DNA of 64,000 nucleotides from Microplitis mediator (GCF_029852145.1 NC_079973.1:744001-808000); one strand, 5' to 3'; counted from the stretch's first letter, positions 49,404-62,077 are shown. Program-made: numbers and translations. The notes: generated by a model from the letters alone, not told the origin.

Positions 49404-51579
49404 TTAATTATTGTCCTGCGTAAAAACTTCAGCAGAATCTAGCGCGAAATCTTTGATAAAACCAGCTTTGATCAAAAAGTCATTTTTACTATAAATCAGC
49501 GGCAACAAATAGTCATCGACAGTATTGTTAGCCACCAGATACTGAATAACAACTGGACTGTCTTGACCAATGCGATGGACGCGATCTTCAGCTTGGAGCA
49601 GACTACCCGGGTTCCAGTAGAGCTCAGCGAAGACACAAAGACTAGCTCTCGTCAAGCTAAATCCCGAGTTAGAGGACAGAATCGATAAAACAGCGACCAT
49701 AACATCATCAGACTCTTGGAACAAGTCAACCCGCTGCTGTCGCTGTTTTTTATCCGTCTGGCCATCGATTCGCACATACTGTACACGTTTTTTATCAATC
49801 TTCTCACATATCGCATCCAGCGTTTGCTTATGATGCGCGAAGATGACAAATTTCTCATTCTTCTCCAACAAGTCAAACACGTAATTGCACACAGCCTTCA
49901 CTTTCTGCGGCCCAGACTCGTTGTACAGCTGCATCAGTTGATTTGGATTTTTTCTGCTATTTTTAAATTCTGTCCGCATTTGGATTGACGTCTCTACCAA
50001 ATTCGGGTCCAGTACAATGAATTGCCTGCGTAAAAATAAATAAATATTATGAATTTATTTTAAAAAATTGTTGATAACTTGACTACATACCGGATTTTCG
50101 ATGGCAACTCATTCAATACATCAGCTTTCATTCGTCTAATCAAGCAGCATTTATTTAATAATAATTGCAGTTCAACTAGATTTGAAGTTCCGCTGTAGTC
50201 CCAAACACGACAATTTTTTTTTATTAATTTTTCTTTGCCAGCGCAGTAGCGCAGTCCAAAATTGTGACGTCTAAATAAATTTTAAGTAATAAAATTAATT
50301 TTATTGATAAATTTTTTATAAATTTCAGTACTAACTTAAAAAATGTCGGGTCAATAAGACGAATTTGCGAGTATAATTCATAAGGTCTCGATAATGCGGG
50401 TGTTCCACTTAATAAAATAATATGACAAGTATCATTCGCAACAGCTTCTGCGGCTTTAGTTCGTTCTGAATTATAATTTTTCAAAAAATGCGACTCGTCC
50501 TGTAAATAAATTCATTTAAAAAATATAAATACTCTCGTATTAAAATAAATAAAAAATAATTTACCAGTATTATGGTCTTGAATTTTTTCCTCATGAAAAC
50601 TTTCTTGCATTTCACTAACGAGTCATAGGAAACAATAATAATTTTTTCATTTTCAAAATATCCTTTGCTGCCGGAAAATAGGCAGATTTCTTCAACGTCT
50701 ACGGAAGGAAGAAATTCTCTGACATCATGGAGCCATTTGTGCCTAGAGAAAGTTTATTAATTATTTTAACGCCGACATATTACTGGTGATTGTAAAAAAA
50801 ATGAGTGATTACGTGAGTGATGCGGGTGCGACGATAAGAAGTGGCCAGTCTGCTTGATAGTAATGAGCGATAGCAAGTGCTTGTAGAGTTTTTCCTAGAC
50901 CCATGTCATCGGCTATCATACAGCGACCGTTTTTACGGATTCCGAAGCAAATTCCCTCGCGTTGGAAAGACATCAGCGTTTGTCTCAACTTGGAATCAAT
51001 GTTGGACAAATCAATTTCTCGATTTATGTCAATGTCAGCATCAGCTGATTTTGAAACGAAAATCCGGTAAACGTACTTAGGAAGACCGGTAATTAGGACT
51101 TGAGGTACTGACTTCAAGTCTTGCATAAATTTGTCGTACTCTTTGACGTCGAAACTCCACAATTTTTTTTGCGGATCCAAGTAACGAGAACTGAATCTCT
51201 GGCAATAATTTATGAATTCCTGGTGATAATTTATGGCAACTTGGAATCGGGTGTCACTGATCATTGATATTGATCCCTTGACACGGTATTGGTTGTGAAT
51301 AAATCTATAGGAAGGAGATGTTGGCGATAAAGATGATGGTGATGTCGAGGTTGATGGAGTCGAGGGTGTCGGTGAAGTCATTTCTTCACTAGATCTATTA
51401 ATTTTTTTTGGAGCTGGTGATAAAGTTGATAAGTCATTATTTTGTTTCACGTTATCACCAACACGATTATTCGATGAACCTGCACCTGTTCCTGTCACTA
51501 TTGATGATTGTCGACGTAAATTACGTCTCTCGATTGCCAGCAGACGTTTTTTTTCTATATCTTCAGGTGAACAAGACAT
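49404..51579 (-). CDS. Marcal1: SMARCAL1-type annealing helicase (Marcal1)
   Basis: An SNF2-family DNA-dependent ATPase that re-anneals RPA-coated DNA and remodels stalled replication forks. Five exons, 50813-51579, 50565-50742, 50336-50499, 50091-50270 and 49404-50025 (phases 2, 0, 2, 2), give 636 residues. The extreme N-terminus PEDIEKKRLLAIERRNLRR matches the RPA2-binding helix of the family. A single HARP domain lies at about 91-163, as in flies (vertebrates have two). Helicase motifs: I DDMGLGKT (224-231), II DESH, III SGTPALSRP, then FGLRYCAGKEK, VLNELPSKIR, DGQTDKKQRQ and VI VHRIGQ. The stop lies soon after the helicase C-lobe. The start is the first in-frame ATG at 51579. A GGCGCC motif lies 60 bases upstream. 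Confidence 0.94.
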
Positions 51580-52839
51580 TTTTATATTTTGTTAACGTTT
51601 CTTGATTTCAATTTTTAAATTTTGTGTCTGAAGGCCTTGGCGCCATTTAATGGAGCTCCGAATTTATTTAAATAATTATAAAATAAATAGATTCGAAGTG
51701 AATGTAAATTTGATTTCATTAAAATTTAAAGAAGAAATGGTTTTATTATATTTATTTTAAATTTCTGATTTTATTAATTAGACACGTTTTTTTCAAATAT
51801 TTTCATTAATTGAAGTAAAAAGTAATTTTCAAAATATTAAGCAGTCCTTTGTTTGATATTCAAATTTTTTTATGACGCAATAATTATATATTATTGTTAT
51901 TATTTAACTTAACCTCAAAAAGGAAACTGTTGACCTTGAAATAATTTCTCCTTTTCAATAATTTGGGAATTCTCAGACAGTGCCCGCCACTTTTTAAAAA
52001 TTTTCAAATACTTTAAACTGTCATAAGCGCATAAAAATTTAATTAATTAATTAAAAAAAAATTAAAACTCGTTGGATTATTGAAAAAATAAAAAACTTTT
52101 TGAAAAATGAATTATTTATTTGAAAATCGATGATTTAGATCATACATAAGAAATATAATAGCTTAAAATTATAATTAATATAAATTATACAGAAATAAAA
52201 CATAAAGATATCCCTGATTAAAAAAGAGAATTAAAAAGGATTCAAAAAGCACACGATATGATGAAATCATATTTATCTCCTTTGGTGACAGCCATTGAGA
52301 GGAGATCGTGTTGTCTTTTGGCGCGAGTCGATTTAAAGTTTAAATTTTGAGAACAGGGGTGTTTCCACCCCGTTACATCATAAATAGTTGTATACTAATT
52401 TGTAGTGGGGGATTTTTTGAAAATTTGCATCAGTTTTTTAAACATATGTAACTTTAGAAGTATGTACGGCATGAGTCATAGCAAACCCATATTTTGAATC
52501 ATGTTCAAATGAAAATTCCTTCAAATATGATTTTCTCTTAATTCATTTCAAACGTATACATAATTATTTTAAAAGTAATTACGTAAAAAATATTGTATAA
52601 AAATAATTATCATAAAATAAATGTAAATAAAAAAGTCCGTGGGATTAAATGAATTTATTTTGTAGTAAGTAATACACAGTAATAAGTAATAAGTAAGTAA
52701 AAGTAGACACAATTCCTATAAAAATTTATTGTTTATTGATAATTTGAAATTTTAGATTTAAATTTAGATTTAAATTTTAGCAGACAAGATTTTAAAAAAG
52801 TTAAAGTAGTAATAATAATAAACTGGTAAAAATGAAAAT
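51580..52839. other. Spacer between SMARCAL1 and TDPOZ 1
   Basis: Contains the SMARCAL1 promoter, with TTGGCGCCATTTAA at about 51637 close to the start. The TDPOZ 1 3' end lies at the right. Nothing else recognisable. Confidence 0.5.
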
Positions 52840-53826
52840 CTATTCATCACTAATCTTCATTCCCACTCGCTCCATGAAAAACTTTTGCAGTACTTTTGAA
52901 TTATTTAATTCTTTTATCGCCTCAGAGTACGATATGCGTTCCCTGTTGCAATTTAAATACAGCATTGCTTTTTCATGAAGAATTGGTACTTCAAAACGAT
53001 CAGTTTCGACTAAAATTTTGATGATATTATCAACCGTGAAATTTTGTATCAATTGATACTCGCAAAGGATTCTCAAGCTTGTAATTTGATACATATTCGT
53101 ACAAGACAATATCTTTAAAAGTAATTCAATGTCATTTTCAACTGCTATATTTCCCGAGTACATGAACCTGAGGACTTCTTTGATGGTATCAACATCAAAT
53201 CCTTCAAGACAAATGCGATTTTCTGTAGTTTCTCTCATGTCTGTATTAAACATAGTCTTGAAAACAGGACTGTGGAAGGCAAGTATCAATTTATGTGCTG
53301 GTATTTCCTCATCTTGTACTTTAAGAGTCACGTCGCTTAATTCAGGTGAAAAAAAATAATTGCTCATGGATTTTGATTTCTTCGCTATTTTCAATCTAAA
53401 GCCATCAATATTACTAATAATATCTGACTTATTCATACTTATTTCACAAAATATTTCCCGAGGTAAAGTGGACCTGGATGGGAATGTTAACTTATTACTG
53501 TACTGGTCGACCCATCCTTTCATTGTTATTGTGTTATTATTATTTGGAATAAACGCCGCACTTATTTTAATATCAACACGGCTAGGATCGTAAATTCCTT
53601 TTTTTCTAATTCTTATTTCTGCTGATGAACTACCAGTACTTGTAAAAACATCTCTTAGACATACGGCAAAATATAATTTATCATAATTCGGAAATGTAAA
53701 ATATTCTGACTCTGTCCAATCAGGGTATTGACGCGCTGGTAAAGACCACTTGTATTCTGCTTTTAACACTTCTGGATAGACTCTAACCATCCTTGGCGAA
53801 GGCATTAATGGGCCGCAGGAGGTCAT
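52840..53826 (-). CDS. MATH-BTB protein (TDPOZ / speckle-type POZ-like) 1
   Basis: SPOP-like proteins are cullin-3 substrate adaptors: the MATH (TRAF) domain binds substrate, and the BTB domain dimerises and binds Cul3. One uninterrupted 328-codon exon starts at the ATG 53826-53824. MATH spans roughly residues 20-150 (YKWSLPARQ, YFTFPNYDKLYFAVCL). The BTB begins at about 160 with SPELSDVTLKVQDEEIPAHK and includes FHSPVFKTMF and FDVDTIKEVLRFMYSG. A BACK-like C-terminus ends VLQKFFMERVGMKI. It is clearly paralogous to the two genes at 60815 and 62713. The intronless structure fits a family expanded by duplication and retroposition, as known in parasitoid wasps. No nuclear-localisation tail of SPOP is visible. 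Confidence 0.9.
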   Translation of the reverse strand: MTSCGPLMPSPRMVRVYPEVLKAEYKWSLPARQYPDWTESEYFTFPNYDKLYFAVCLRDVFTSTGSSSAEIRIRKKGIYDPSRVDIKISAAFIPNNNNTITMKGWVDQYSNKLTFPSRSTLPREIFCEISMNKSDIISNIDGFRLKIAKKSKSMSNYFFSPELSDVTLKVQDEEIPAHKLILAFHSPVFKTMFNTDMRETTENRICLEGFDVDTIKEVLRFMYSGNIAVENDIELLLKILSCTNMYQITSLRILCEYQLIQNFTVDNIIKILVETDRFEVPILHEKAMLYLNCNRERISYSEAIKELNNSKVLQKFFMERVGMKISDE

Positions 53827-54776
53827 ATATATATGTTATATATTTAGGTTATACAATTAATAAGCAATCTTATTTTCTGAAAATAAATTAAATTAAATTA
53901 ATTGAAATTTATTATAAAGTACAAGTACACGGACAATTGAAACCATATATTTATATTAATGCTTACGAGTTTATTTGTTATTTTAATGATGTACGTAAAT
54001 ACACGATATTATCATCAGTGAAGGTTATGATTAATGGCTGACTTTAAGGGCGTTCTCAGACCGGACGAACCAGACCCCCCGCTTTTTTAACGTATTTCAT
54101 ATTTTGAATGAACGTGAATTTGGCTGACAAGTGGTAATTTTTTAAATATTTGAATTAATAAATAAAATGTAAGAATGAAAATTTAAAAATTCGTACTTAG
54201 ATAATTGAAAAACCAGTAGGCGCATTTTCTTAACTTTCATTGTTGTGATTAATTTTTTTTTATAATTTATAGAACATGTCTCATGTCTGCTACATTCACA
54301 CTCATTATTTTTAACTGTCATGATATCAAAATTTTATTAATTAACTAAAAAGATATTAAAGCATTAATTAAAAAGAGGACAACGTAGAATAAGTACTCAC
54401 TCGGGTTTGCACGCATCGTATTTCAATGCGTATAAAACACCCCCCTAACTAAGTGACAAACCTAAGGGTCGATAGATTGAATTGTACTCCTCGTGGAAGC
54501 TTCGAAGACCGCGAAAGACTGCGGGCTCCAAGTCGACGAACTTCGCCCCGCGCATCTCATAAATAATCTCATTTATTATTAACTCACCTTATGCAGCTCC
54601 CGGAAAATTGTCCCCCATTACGCAATTTGCATAATGATTATCATCGGCAATTATAATAATGACAACTCTACAATGTATCAAAGAAAATAACATTAATAGC
54701 CGTATTTGCAGACATTCTGGCGCTTCGGAAAATTAACGGGGGACTCCATACCCTCTCAGGGTTTGTCTTTTGAACA
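53827..54776. other. Divergent spacer between TDPOZ 1 and the odorant receptor
   Basis: Includes a decayed relative of the 32614 MITE at about 54110-54305. A GC-richer block at about 54410-54560 contains GTATAAAAC (TATA-like, 54430) and may be promoter DNA, 340 bases before the receptor start codon. No additional exon can be supported. Confidence 0.4.
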
Positions 54777-56536
54777 ATGCAAGTATTGAAGTTTAACTTC
54801 TTTCTCCTCAGTCTCACAGGGGTCTGGAAACCGCGGGGGTGGAGTGGAACAAGAGCTGTTTTCTATAACATTTACCAAGTTTTTGTAATAATTGTCAATC
54901 TAACATTCATATTATCCAACCTTATGGACCTTAAGTTAGAAAACTTCAATCTGGAGGCCTTCGCCGACAGCCTGTCATTAGTCTTCGCATTGTCCATCGT
55001 CCAAAAAAAGATAAACTGCGTAATTGAGAATCGGACGAGCATCACACACTTCATCGACTCGCTCTACAAAAGTCCCTTCAAATTTCGAGATCATCAAGAA
55101 GAACTAATTTTCTCCCAATTCGACAAATTTGCCAGGTAAGCGCTGAGTTCGCGATTCGAATTCCATCTAGGGCATTTTTTATTATTTATTATTTTCCAGA
55201 TCTGTATTCACAAGCTACGTACTCGCACATACTGGCTTCCTATCGATATATTCCTTAGGCCGTATGACTTTGATGGATCCACCCCGCACTCTTCCTTACA
55301 ATGGTTGGTTCCCGTACAATTACACGTGCACCCCTAAATCCTACTGGATGACGGCTGGCTTTCAGTTCTACGCAGTATTTAGTCTAGGGTTCATCGACTT
55401 GCTACTAGACCTGTTACTGCCCTGCATAATGTGTTACATATGCGGGCACATTCACATTCTGCGTTACAGATTTCAAATTATGACAGAAAAATTGCTAATC
55501 ATGTCAGAAAGTAGCAAATCACAAAAAGAAATTATTAATGCTGAGCGCAAAATGATGCCCGAGTGGGTTGAATATCACATCGATATTCTGTGGTTTGTAT
55601 TTTTTTTTTTTTTTTCTTTTAATCAAAAAATAAATTTTTTTTTTTAGTTTAGTTAAATTTGCCAATGAAATATTTTCGAGCGTTATATTCATACAGTTCA
55701 CTTCAAGCTCGCTACTTCTGTGTATAATCGCGTACTTGCTAGCACACACGGAACCGACGACAATTAATTTTGCGGGAAATTTGGGATTCTTTTTTTCGAT
55801 GGTAATTCAAATATTGTTGCCGTGTTATTGCGCTGATAAATTGACTTTCGAGGTAAATATATTTAATATATAGAGAATTTTTAAATATAAATACAAAAAA
55901 AATAATTTGACGTCAATTTTTTTTTTTTACTTAAGTACAAAATTAGGGTGGCAAAAAAAACCCGTACTTATTTTTATTTTTAAATTTCGAATAAAAATTT
56001 ATTGATCTCATTTACACAACCCTCCAAAAAAAAAATTCCGCCATGTAAAAACTATATTATTTATTTTCCTACATTGATTTCCTCAAAAGTGAGTAACGTA
56101 ATTACTTAACAAAAATCATGAAAATTTCTCAACTTTATGCTGCTTCAATTTCTTATTAAATTTTTTGAAATAACATCAACTGGATTAGAATCATGCTTAT
56201 AAAGTTACAGGCAAAATAAAAATATCTAATTATAATAATAAAAAATCAGTTTTTAAATATATCTACAGGAATATATGACACAAACTGGCACCACTTGAGC
56301 AACAATATCCGAAGATCGGTAGTTGTTATTATCCAAAAAACCCACCGACCTGTTATGATAACAAGCGGCTATTTCGTTATTTTATCCCTTGAGTCTTTCA
56401 TCAAGGTGAGCTAATTATTTATTTAATATAATTTATGATTATTATTATTATCATTATAATAAATAAATATAATGACAAAGTAATTTTTTAACAGGTCGTT
56501 AAACTTGCGTACACTATTTATAATGTGCTAGAGTAA
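54777..56536 (+). CDS. Odorant receptor (7tm_6 family)
   Basis: Insect ORs are seven-helix ligand-gated ion channels working with Orco in olfactory neuron dendrites. Five exons, 54777-55135, 55200-55592, 55648-55852, 56250-56405 and 56495-56536 (phases 2, 2, 0, 0), encode 384 residues, a normal OR length. Typical OR features are the start MQVLKFNFFLLSLTGVWKP, NEIFSSVIFIQFTSSSLLLC, LLPCYCADKLTFE, IYDTNWHHLS and the C-terminus ESFIKVVKLAYTIYNVLE. Exon 4 must use the acceptor at 56249; the AG at 56268 would break the frame. The donor of exon 2 (GTTTGT) is weak but gives the only open join. The gene appears intact. Which OR subfamily it belongs to cannot be told without a tree. Confidence 0.85.
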
Positions 56537-57651
56537 ATTGTTAAATATTAGTAGGCATTGTTAATATTTTAACGACAATTTTGCTCGACTCATAATGCGA
56601 AGCATTAGAGAGTGCTTTCCGATCGAAAATTTTGTTGAACTAGTGACGATTAATAAATATATATATTTATTTAGAAAACTATTAGTCTTGAGATTTTTAT
56701 TTCGATAAATCGCCTCAAAAAAACTGAAATGAGGAAAAAATAGACCCAATGTAAATTTTTAGAATATTTCATTGAAATCTATTGCGTTTGTCTTCCTGGT
56801 GGAATTTTCAAAGAATTTTCCCATAGTCTATTATAATTCGTCGAGTAGGGTCCAAAAAAACATTGACTTAAGAATTTATATATATATATATGACCCTGCA
56901 GACCAGCCCCGAAATTTCTCGCTGTTTTCGAGCTCAAGGATCCGAATTCCGAAAATTTGAAATTTTTTTGGCGGGAAGTTTAAAAATCCAACGGGGTATA
57001 TTCAAAAACATTTTTTTTATTTTTCACAGTTAAGGGTTGACTTTAGAGGTTTTTCCGGTCAATTTATATGAATGGATTTTTTTATGGTTGTTTGGGGGAC
57101 TAAAAAAACACTTTTTTGAATGCTATAATTTTACTTTTATAATTATGACACTCGAATGATTAAAATCTCCTGAAAAATTATGATACTGAAGTTAGCAGAC
57201 GTCTAATAATTTTTGGATTTTTTTTAGACGATGAACCATAAAAAAAAATATTTGAAAAAATTGCACCTGCAGTTTTTTAAATTTTCTACATGAGTATATT
57301 TTTTTTTATTTTTTTGCAATTGATTTGTTGAAAAACAAAATTTCAAAAATTTTTAAATGTCTGCTAACTTCAGGATCATGAAAAATTTTGTCTCCCACAT
57401 TTTTTCGAAGGGTACAAAAACAACTGATTAATTAATTAATAGGCAAGTGAAATTCAAATATTCTGTTAGTACAGCTTTAAATTCAAATTATTTAAGTCAG
57501 CCATTTTGAATTTTATACCGCGCGCGCCACTTTGGAGACATGAAGAATTAAATTAACAAAAACATTCCCACGTGTTTTATAATTTTTCATACGACTCGTG
57601 AAAGGTTAGAAAATTTTTTTATAAAATATTGATAAAAATTAAAAAAAAATC
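56537..57651. other. Spacer between the odorant receptor and NOM1
   Basis: Contains a MITE family A copy (57180-57379). Just before NOM1 there is a GC-rich CGCGCGCGCC at about 57524 that may mark its promoter. Confidence 0.5.
57180..57379. mobile_element. MITE family A, copy 9, with 8-bp target duplication
   Basis: Ends ATGATACTGAAGTTAGCAGA and GTCTGCTAACTTCAGGATCAT, flanked on both sides by GAAAAATT. Confidence 0.88.
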
Positions 57652-60542
57652 ATGAAAGTTAAATCAAAAAAATCAAATAAAAATAAAAAACCGATTCAAA
57701 AAACCCGCAAAGAATTGCGTAAAGAAAAACGCATTCAAAAAAAGGTTAATCGTGCGCAGTATCATAATAAAAAAAAATTAATTACTAATAATAATAATGA
57801 CAATGACACGGATGTGAAGAATAAAAAAATTAACAAAAGTGATAATATTGAGGTGGTAAAAAAAAAACCTGCGAAAAAAGTAAAAACTAATGAGGATCTG
57901 GCGAAAGAAAAAGTGAAGCGCGAAAACAAGCAGCAGAAACGAGCTGAGAGACGACGTCTCGAGCAGAGGAAGCTGGTGCTGCAGCAGGACAATGAGAAGG
58001 AGGACAAAATGATAAAGCAGCTGGAGAAAAAATTGAAGTTGAATAAACGTAAGAGTAAAAGCACTCCTAAGTCATTTGCTGATGATGGGCTCGATTACTT
58101 GCTGGACTTTTGTAATGACGAGGAATCTTTTACTAAAAAAATTGATTGCAAAGCTGGGACGATGAAGGATGCGCTGATGGACCTTGACAGCAGTGATGAT
58201 GATTTTGATGATGAATCTCCGGTTAAGAAAAAGAAGAAAGTGGAGAGTTCAGATGCTGACAAAGAGGCGGAATTTAATTCTGAAAGTGATCAGGAGCTTA
58301 GTGATGACTTTGATGACGAAGATTTAGATGATGATGATGGTGATGATGATGAACCAGCTGATAAAGTTAATAAATCACAATTAAAATCTTTGAATGGTAA
58401 TAAGAAATCTAAATTAAATTCCGAAAGCGATGATGATTTTGATGATTCTGAAGAAGGTCTAGATGATTCTGATGATGAACCGTCAGTTAAAAAAATTAAG
58501 TCAACATCCAAGACTTCAAATTCTAATAAAAAATCTAAATTAAATCCCGAAAGTGAAGATGATGATTCCGATGTCGATGGAGGTGATTCTGATGACTCTG
58601 CTGATGAGCCCGTCATTGAAAAAATAAATAAATCAAAATCAAAAGCTTCGAATCCAACTAAAAAACCTGAACCAAATTCTGAGAGCGATGATTTTGATGA
58701 TGAAGATGCTTTTGATGATGGAGAAGAAGAAGAAGGAGAAGAAGATGAAGATAATAAAGCGGAAAAAAAATCAGACGGAACATGGGAAGATATCTACGGT
58801 CGTAAACGTGACAAAGACGGCAACATAATTGACGAAAAATCAAATTCCGGTAAATATATACCACCAGCAGCTCGTCTGAAGCAGCTGGAAGAGTCAACAG
58901 CCCACCAAGAAAAATTAGCACGCCTACGAAAGCAATTGAAGGGACTCATCAATCGTCTTGCTGAACACAACATGCACAATATTGCAAATCAGGTAATCAT
59001 TTGTCACTTTTCAAGCTGATACCCGTTAGCTAATTAATTAATTTTTTAATTTATTTGCAGATAGATGAGATGTACATGTCAAACAGTCGTAATGACATGA
59101 ATGAAATGTTATCACGGCTGATGACAGAATCACTAGTGTCACCAGTCCTGACACCAGATCGTTTGGTAGCTGAGCACATGATGCTAATCGCGATTCTCCA
59201 TGCGAATGTGGGAACTGAAGTCGGTGCCCACTTCCTGCTGTCTCTCGTAAAAAAAATAAACGAGATGCTCGACGAGCCTCAAGATGTTTTGAACAAATCC
59301 CTGGATAATTTTATTCTCATGCTTGCCCACCTGTACAATTTCAAAGTCTATGGGTCGCAGCTCCTCTACCAAATTCTAAAAAAATTAGCAGATAAATTCA
59401 CTGAAAAAGAGATCGAGTGCATCCTATTGATTCTCAAAACCGTAGGATTTTTATTGCGGAAAGATGATCCTGCTGCTTTGAAAGAACTGATCATCAGCTT
59501 GCAGCAAAAAGCGGCAGCCAACAAGTCAACCAATTCGAGAATCCAATTCATGCTGGACGTTTTAATGGCCATTAAAAATAACAACATGAACAAAATACCT
59601 CAGTATGATCCCTCGCACGTAGAACACTTGAAAAAATTGCTGAAAAGTTTTCTGCGCAAAGGGAACAGTGTCACGCAGTTTAATATTTCGCTAAACGATC
59701 TGTTGAATGCAAATGAGAAGGGCAAGTGGTGGATTGTTGGTTCCGCTTGGACTGGAAACATTGACAGCGTCAATAAAAGTACTAAGGACAAAAATTCTGA
59801 TGGTAGTATACAATTCAGTCAGCAGATTTTGGAACTAGCACGCAAGCAGCGGATGAATACTGACGTCAGACGTAATATTTTTTGTATTCTGATGAGCGCG
59901 GAAGATTATTTGGACGCTTTTGAAAAAATCCATCATCTGGGTCTCAAAGATCAGCCGGGGAGAGAAGTAATTTATGTCATAATGGACTGCTGTCTCCAGG
60001 AAAAGAAATTTAATCCTTACTACGCTGTACTGGCCCAAAAATTCTGTGAATACGACCGTAAAAATCAGGTAATTAAATTATTGTTAATTTATTTTACTTT
60101 TCAATAACCAAAATATTTAATTTTTCAGATGACTCTCCAGTATTCGCTGTGGGATAAATTAAAAACTCTTGACAGCTTCAACAAAGTCCAGCTTAACAAT
60201 TTAGCCGAGTTCCTTACCCACTTGTTTATCAACAAAGGCTTACCTCTGTCTGTGTTGAAAGTTATCTCCTTTGCGGAGCTGGACCAGCCGACGATGAAGC
60301 TGATCAGGAAGATAATGCTTGGGATTTTGCTGGACGACGATCTCGAAGCTTGTCTCGAAGCTTTCAAACGGCTTTCCTTGGCCGCGCATCTACAAAATTT
60401 GCGCGAAGGATTGCGTCTATTCATCAGTTACTTCCTTGCCAACTACGCGGCTAAGAAGTTGCCGGAGAAATCTGTACAGAGACTAAAACAACGTACAGAG
60501 CTCGTTGAAAAAGTTTTCGATTCCCGTTCTTCTCGGTTATAA
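57652..60542 (+). CDS. NOM1: Nucleolar MIF4G domain protein 1
   Basis: NOM1 (yeast Sgd1) is a nucleolar protein needed for 18S rRNA maturation. It has an eIF4G-like MIF4G domain followed by an MA3 domain and binds the eIF4A-III-like helicase. Three exons, 57652-58992, 59061-60068 and 60129-60542 (phases 0, 0), give 920 residues. Residues 1-160 are strongly Lys/Arg-rich (nucleolar targeting). About 175-380 holds four spaced acidic modules of SESDDDFDD type. SDGTWEDIYGRKRDKDGNII is the conserved motif before the folded part. MIF4G starts at about 430 (LARLRKQLKGLINRLAEHN, RLVAEHMMLIAILHANVGTE). MA3 lies at about 717-840 (NIFCILMSAEDYLDAFEKI, AELDQPTMKLIRKIMLGILL). The start codon follows AAAATC. 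Slightly longer than human NOM1 (860), mainly through the acidic repeats. Confidence 0.93.
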
Positions 60543-60814
60543 TTATCATCTACTAATTAATTAATTAATTAATTAAATATTGTAAAAATAAGTTGTAAAT
60601 ATTAACATTTATTGAATGTTTATATTTTTTTATTGACATTAAAATGCTGATAAATGAATTTGACGTCAGCATTCAGAGTATGATTTAAATAATTTATCAG
60701 ATAATTATTTTTTTATTTATTTATTAAAATAAAAAATTAATTATATAAAAAATGGTCTCATATAAACTAAAGTATCATATTTACAGTTTAAAAAAAATTA
60801 ATTATCAACAACAA

Positions 60815-61765
60815 TTAGTCACATTTCATTCCCATCTGGCTTATAAAAAACTCTCGTATTATTTTAGAATTGCTCACTTGATTTATCGCATCATCAAAAG
60901 AAATGTTGGCTTTATTATTCACCAAAAACTTCATCGCTCTTTCTTTCAGTCTGGGGACCTCGTAGTTGTCAGTTTTGACAAGAAGATTAATGACATTATC
61001 GAGATTAATATTTTCAATTAGTTTACACTCGCAGAAAATTTTTAATTTGTCTATCTGGTACATGTTAGCGCAGGCCAAGACACTAAGAACCAGCTCAGTA
61101 TCATCTTCCGCCTCGACTTTTCCTGTGTAGATAAATTTCAAAACCTCTTTTATTACTTCGGTCTCAAAGTTTTTAAAATTAACACAATTTTCTTTGGCTT
61201 CTTTCATGTCTGTGCTGAACATTCTCCTGAAAACGGGACTATGGGACGCAAGTACCAGTTTGTGGGCCGGAAACTCTTCGTTTTCGACTTTGACAATGAC
61301 GTCACTCAGCTCTGAGGAAAGAAGATAATCATCAGCATGATTCGCCAGCATGGAAGAATGCATTATACTTTTAATATCGGAGTCTAGTTTATGCAAAGTT
61401 ATTTTACAATGGAGATGCCAGGGGAATGAGCAGCTTTTAGAAACAAGGAACGTCAAAGTATCACTCAAATCGCCGTTCCACTTTATCATGGTCATATTCT
61501 TGGCGACGTTTTTATATCTTATCTCTATGTCAGTTTTACCATGAAAGGGAAATCCCCTTTTTTTGACTTTTATATTGACTTCGTACGAGTAGTCATTTAT
61601 GTGATATCGCGATAATATGCGAAATAAATGCTCGGCTGAGTTGTCAAACAGACCGAAACTGTCAGACTCTATCCAGTCACTTCTGAATCCTTCTTCTCCG
61701 TTGATGGGTTGTATTTGCCATTTGTATATAAATGTGATAGATTTATCGGAGCTTTTTTCGTTCAT
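60815..61765 (-). CDS. MATH-BTB protein (TDPOZ / speckle-type POZ-like) 2
   Basis: A single-exon gene of 316 residues from the ATG at 61765-61763; the frame stays open a little upstream but with no ATG. The MATH-like half begins FIYKWQIQP and is quite diverged, with VKKRGFPFHGKTDIEIRY equivalent to the other copies' IRKKGIYDPS segment. The BTB starts at about residue 155 with SSELSDVIVKVENEEFPAHK and has HSPVFRRMFSTDMKEA, EVLKFIYTGKVEAEDD and ANMYQIDKLKIFCECKLIE. It ends EFFISQMGMKCD. It lies tail-to-tail with NOM1 (272 bases between stops) and 0.95 kb from TDPOZ 3 in the same orientation. Likely role, as for the family, is a Cul3 adaptor. Confidence 0.9.
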   Translation of the reverse strand: MNEKSSDKSITFIYKWQIQPINGEEGFRSDWIESDSFGLFDNSAEHLFRILSRYHINDYSYEVNIKVKKRGFPFHGKTDIEIRYKNVAKNMTMIKWNGDLSDTLTFLVSKSCSFPWHLHCKITLHKLDSDIKSIMHSSMLANHADDYLLSSELSDVIVKVENEEFPAHKLVLASHSPVFRRMFSTDMKEAKENCVNFKNFETEVIKEVLKFIYTGKVEAEDDTELVLSVLACANMYQIDKLKIFCECKLIENINLDNVINLLVKTDNYEVPRLKERAMKFLVNNKANISFDDAINQVSNSKIIREFFISQMGMKCD

Positions 61766-62076
61766 CGTTAAATTTTTAAAAGTCAAGCTGAAAATTATAC
61801 TGTTATATTTATGATGATATTTAAAATACTTAATTTATTTATGGCGTACTTACGGTAATTTTGGTGATTATTAAATATTGACATCTGATATTTTTGTTTA
61901 TTTACGAAAGACGTAAAGGTTATCAGCCGAGATTCGAAGTTGTTTTTATTTTTAGTTCTTACGTGTTAATATAGAGAGCAGTAATGGTCAAAGCCTTACT
62001 GTTTTTTAAATATTAAGTTTAATATACGGGGGATTCCCAATGGTAAATAAATAGGTGGGTAAAATTATTGATAAAA

Positions 62077-62077
<1 letters not shown>

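Noticed and set aside
56268..56405. Frameshifted (pseudogene) odorant receptor exon 4
   Set aside because: The apparent frameshift disappears when the acceptor at 56249 is used; all five exons then join in frame.
61766..61786. Longer N-terminus for TDPOZ 2 (and likewise 63634-63660 for TDPOZ 3)
   Set aside because: The extra codons begin with TTG, not ATG; the first in-frame ATGs at 61765 and 63633 were chosen.
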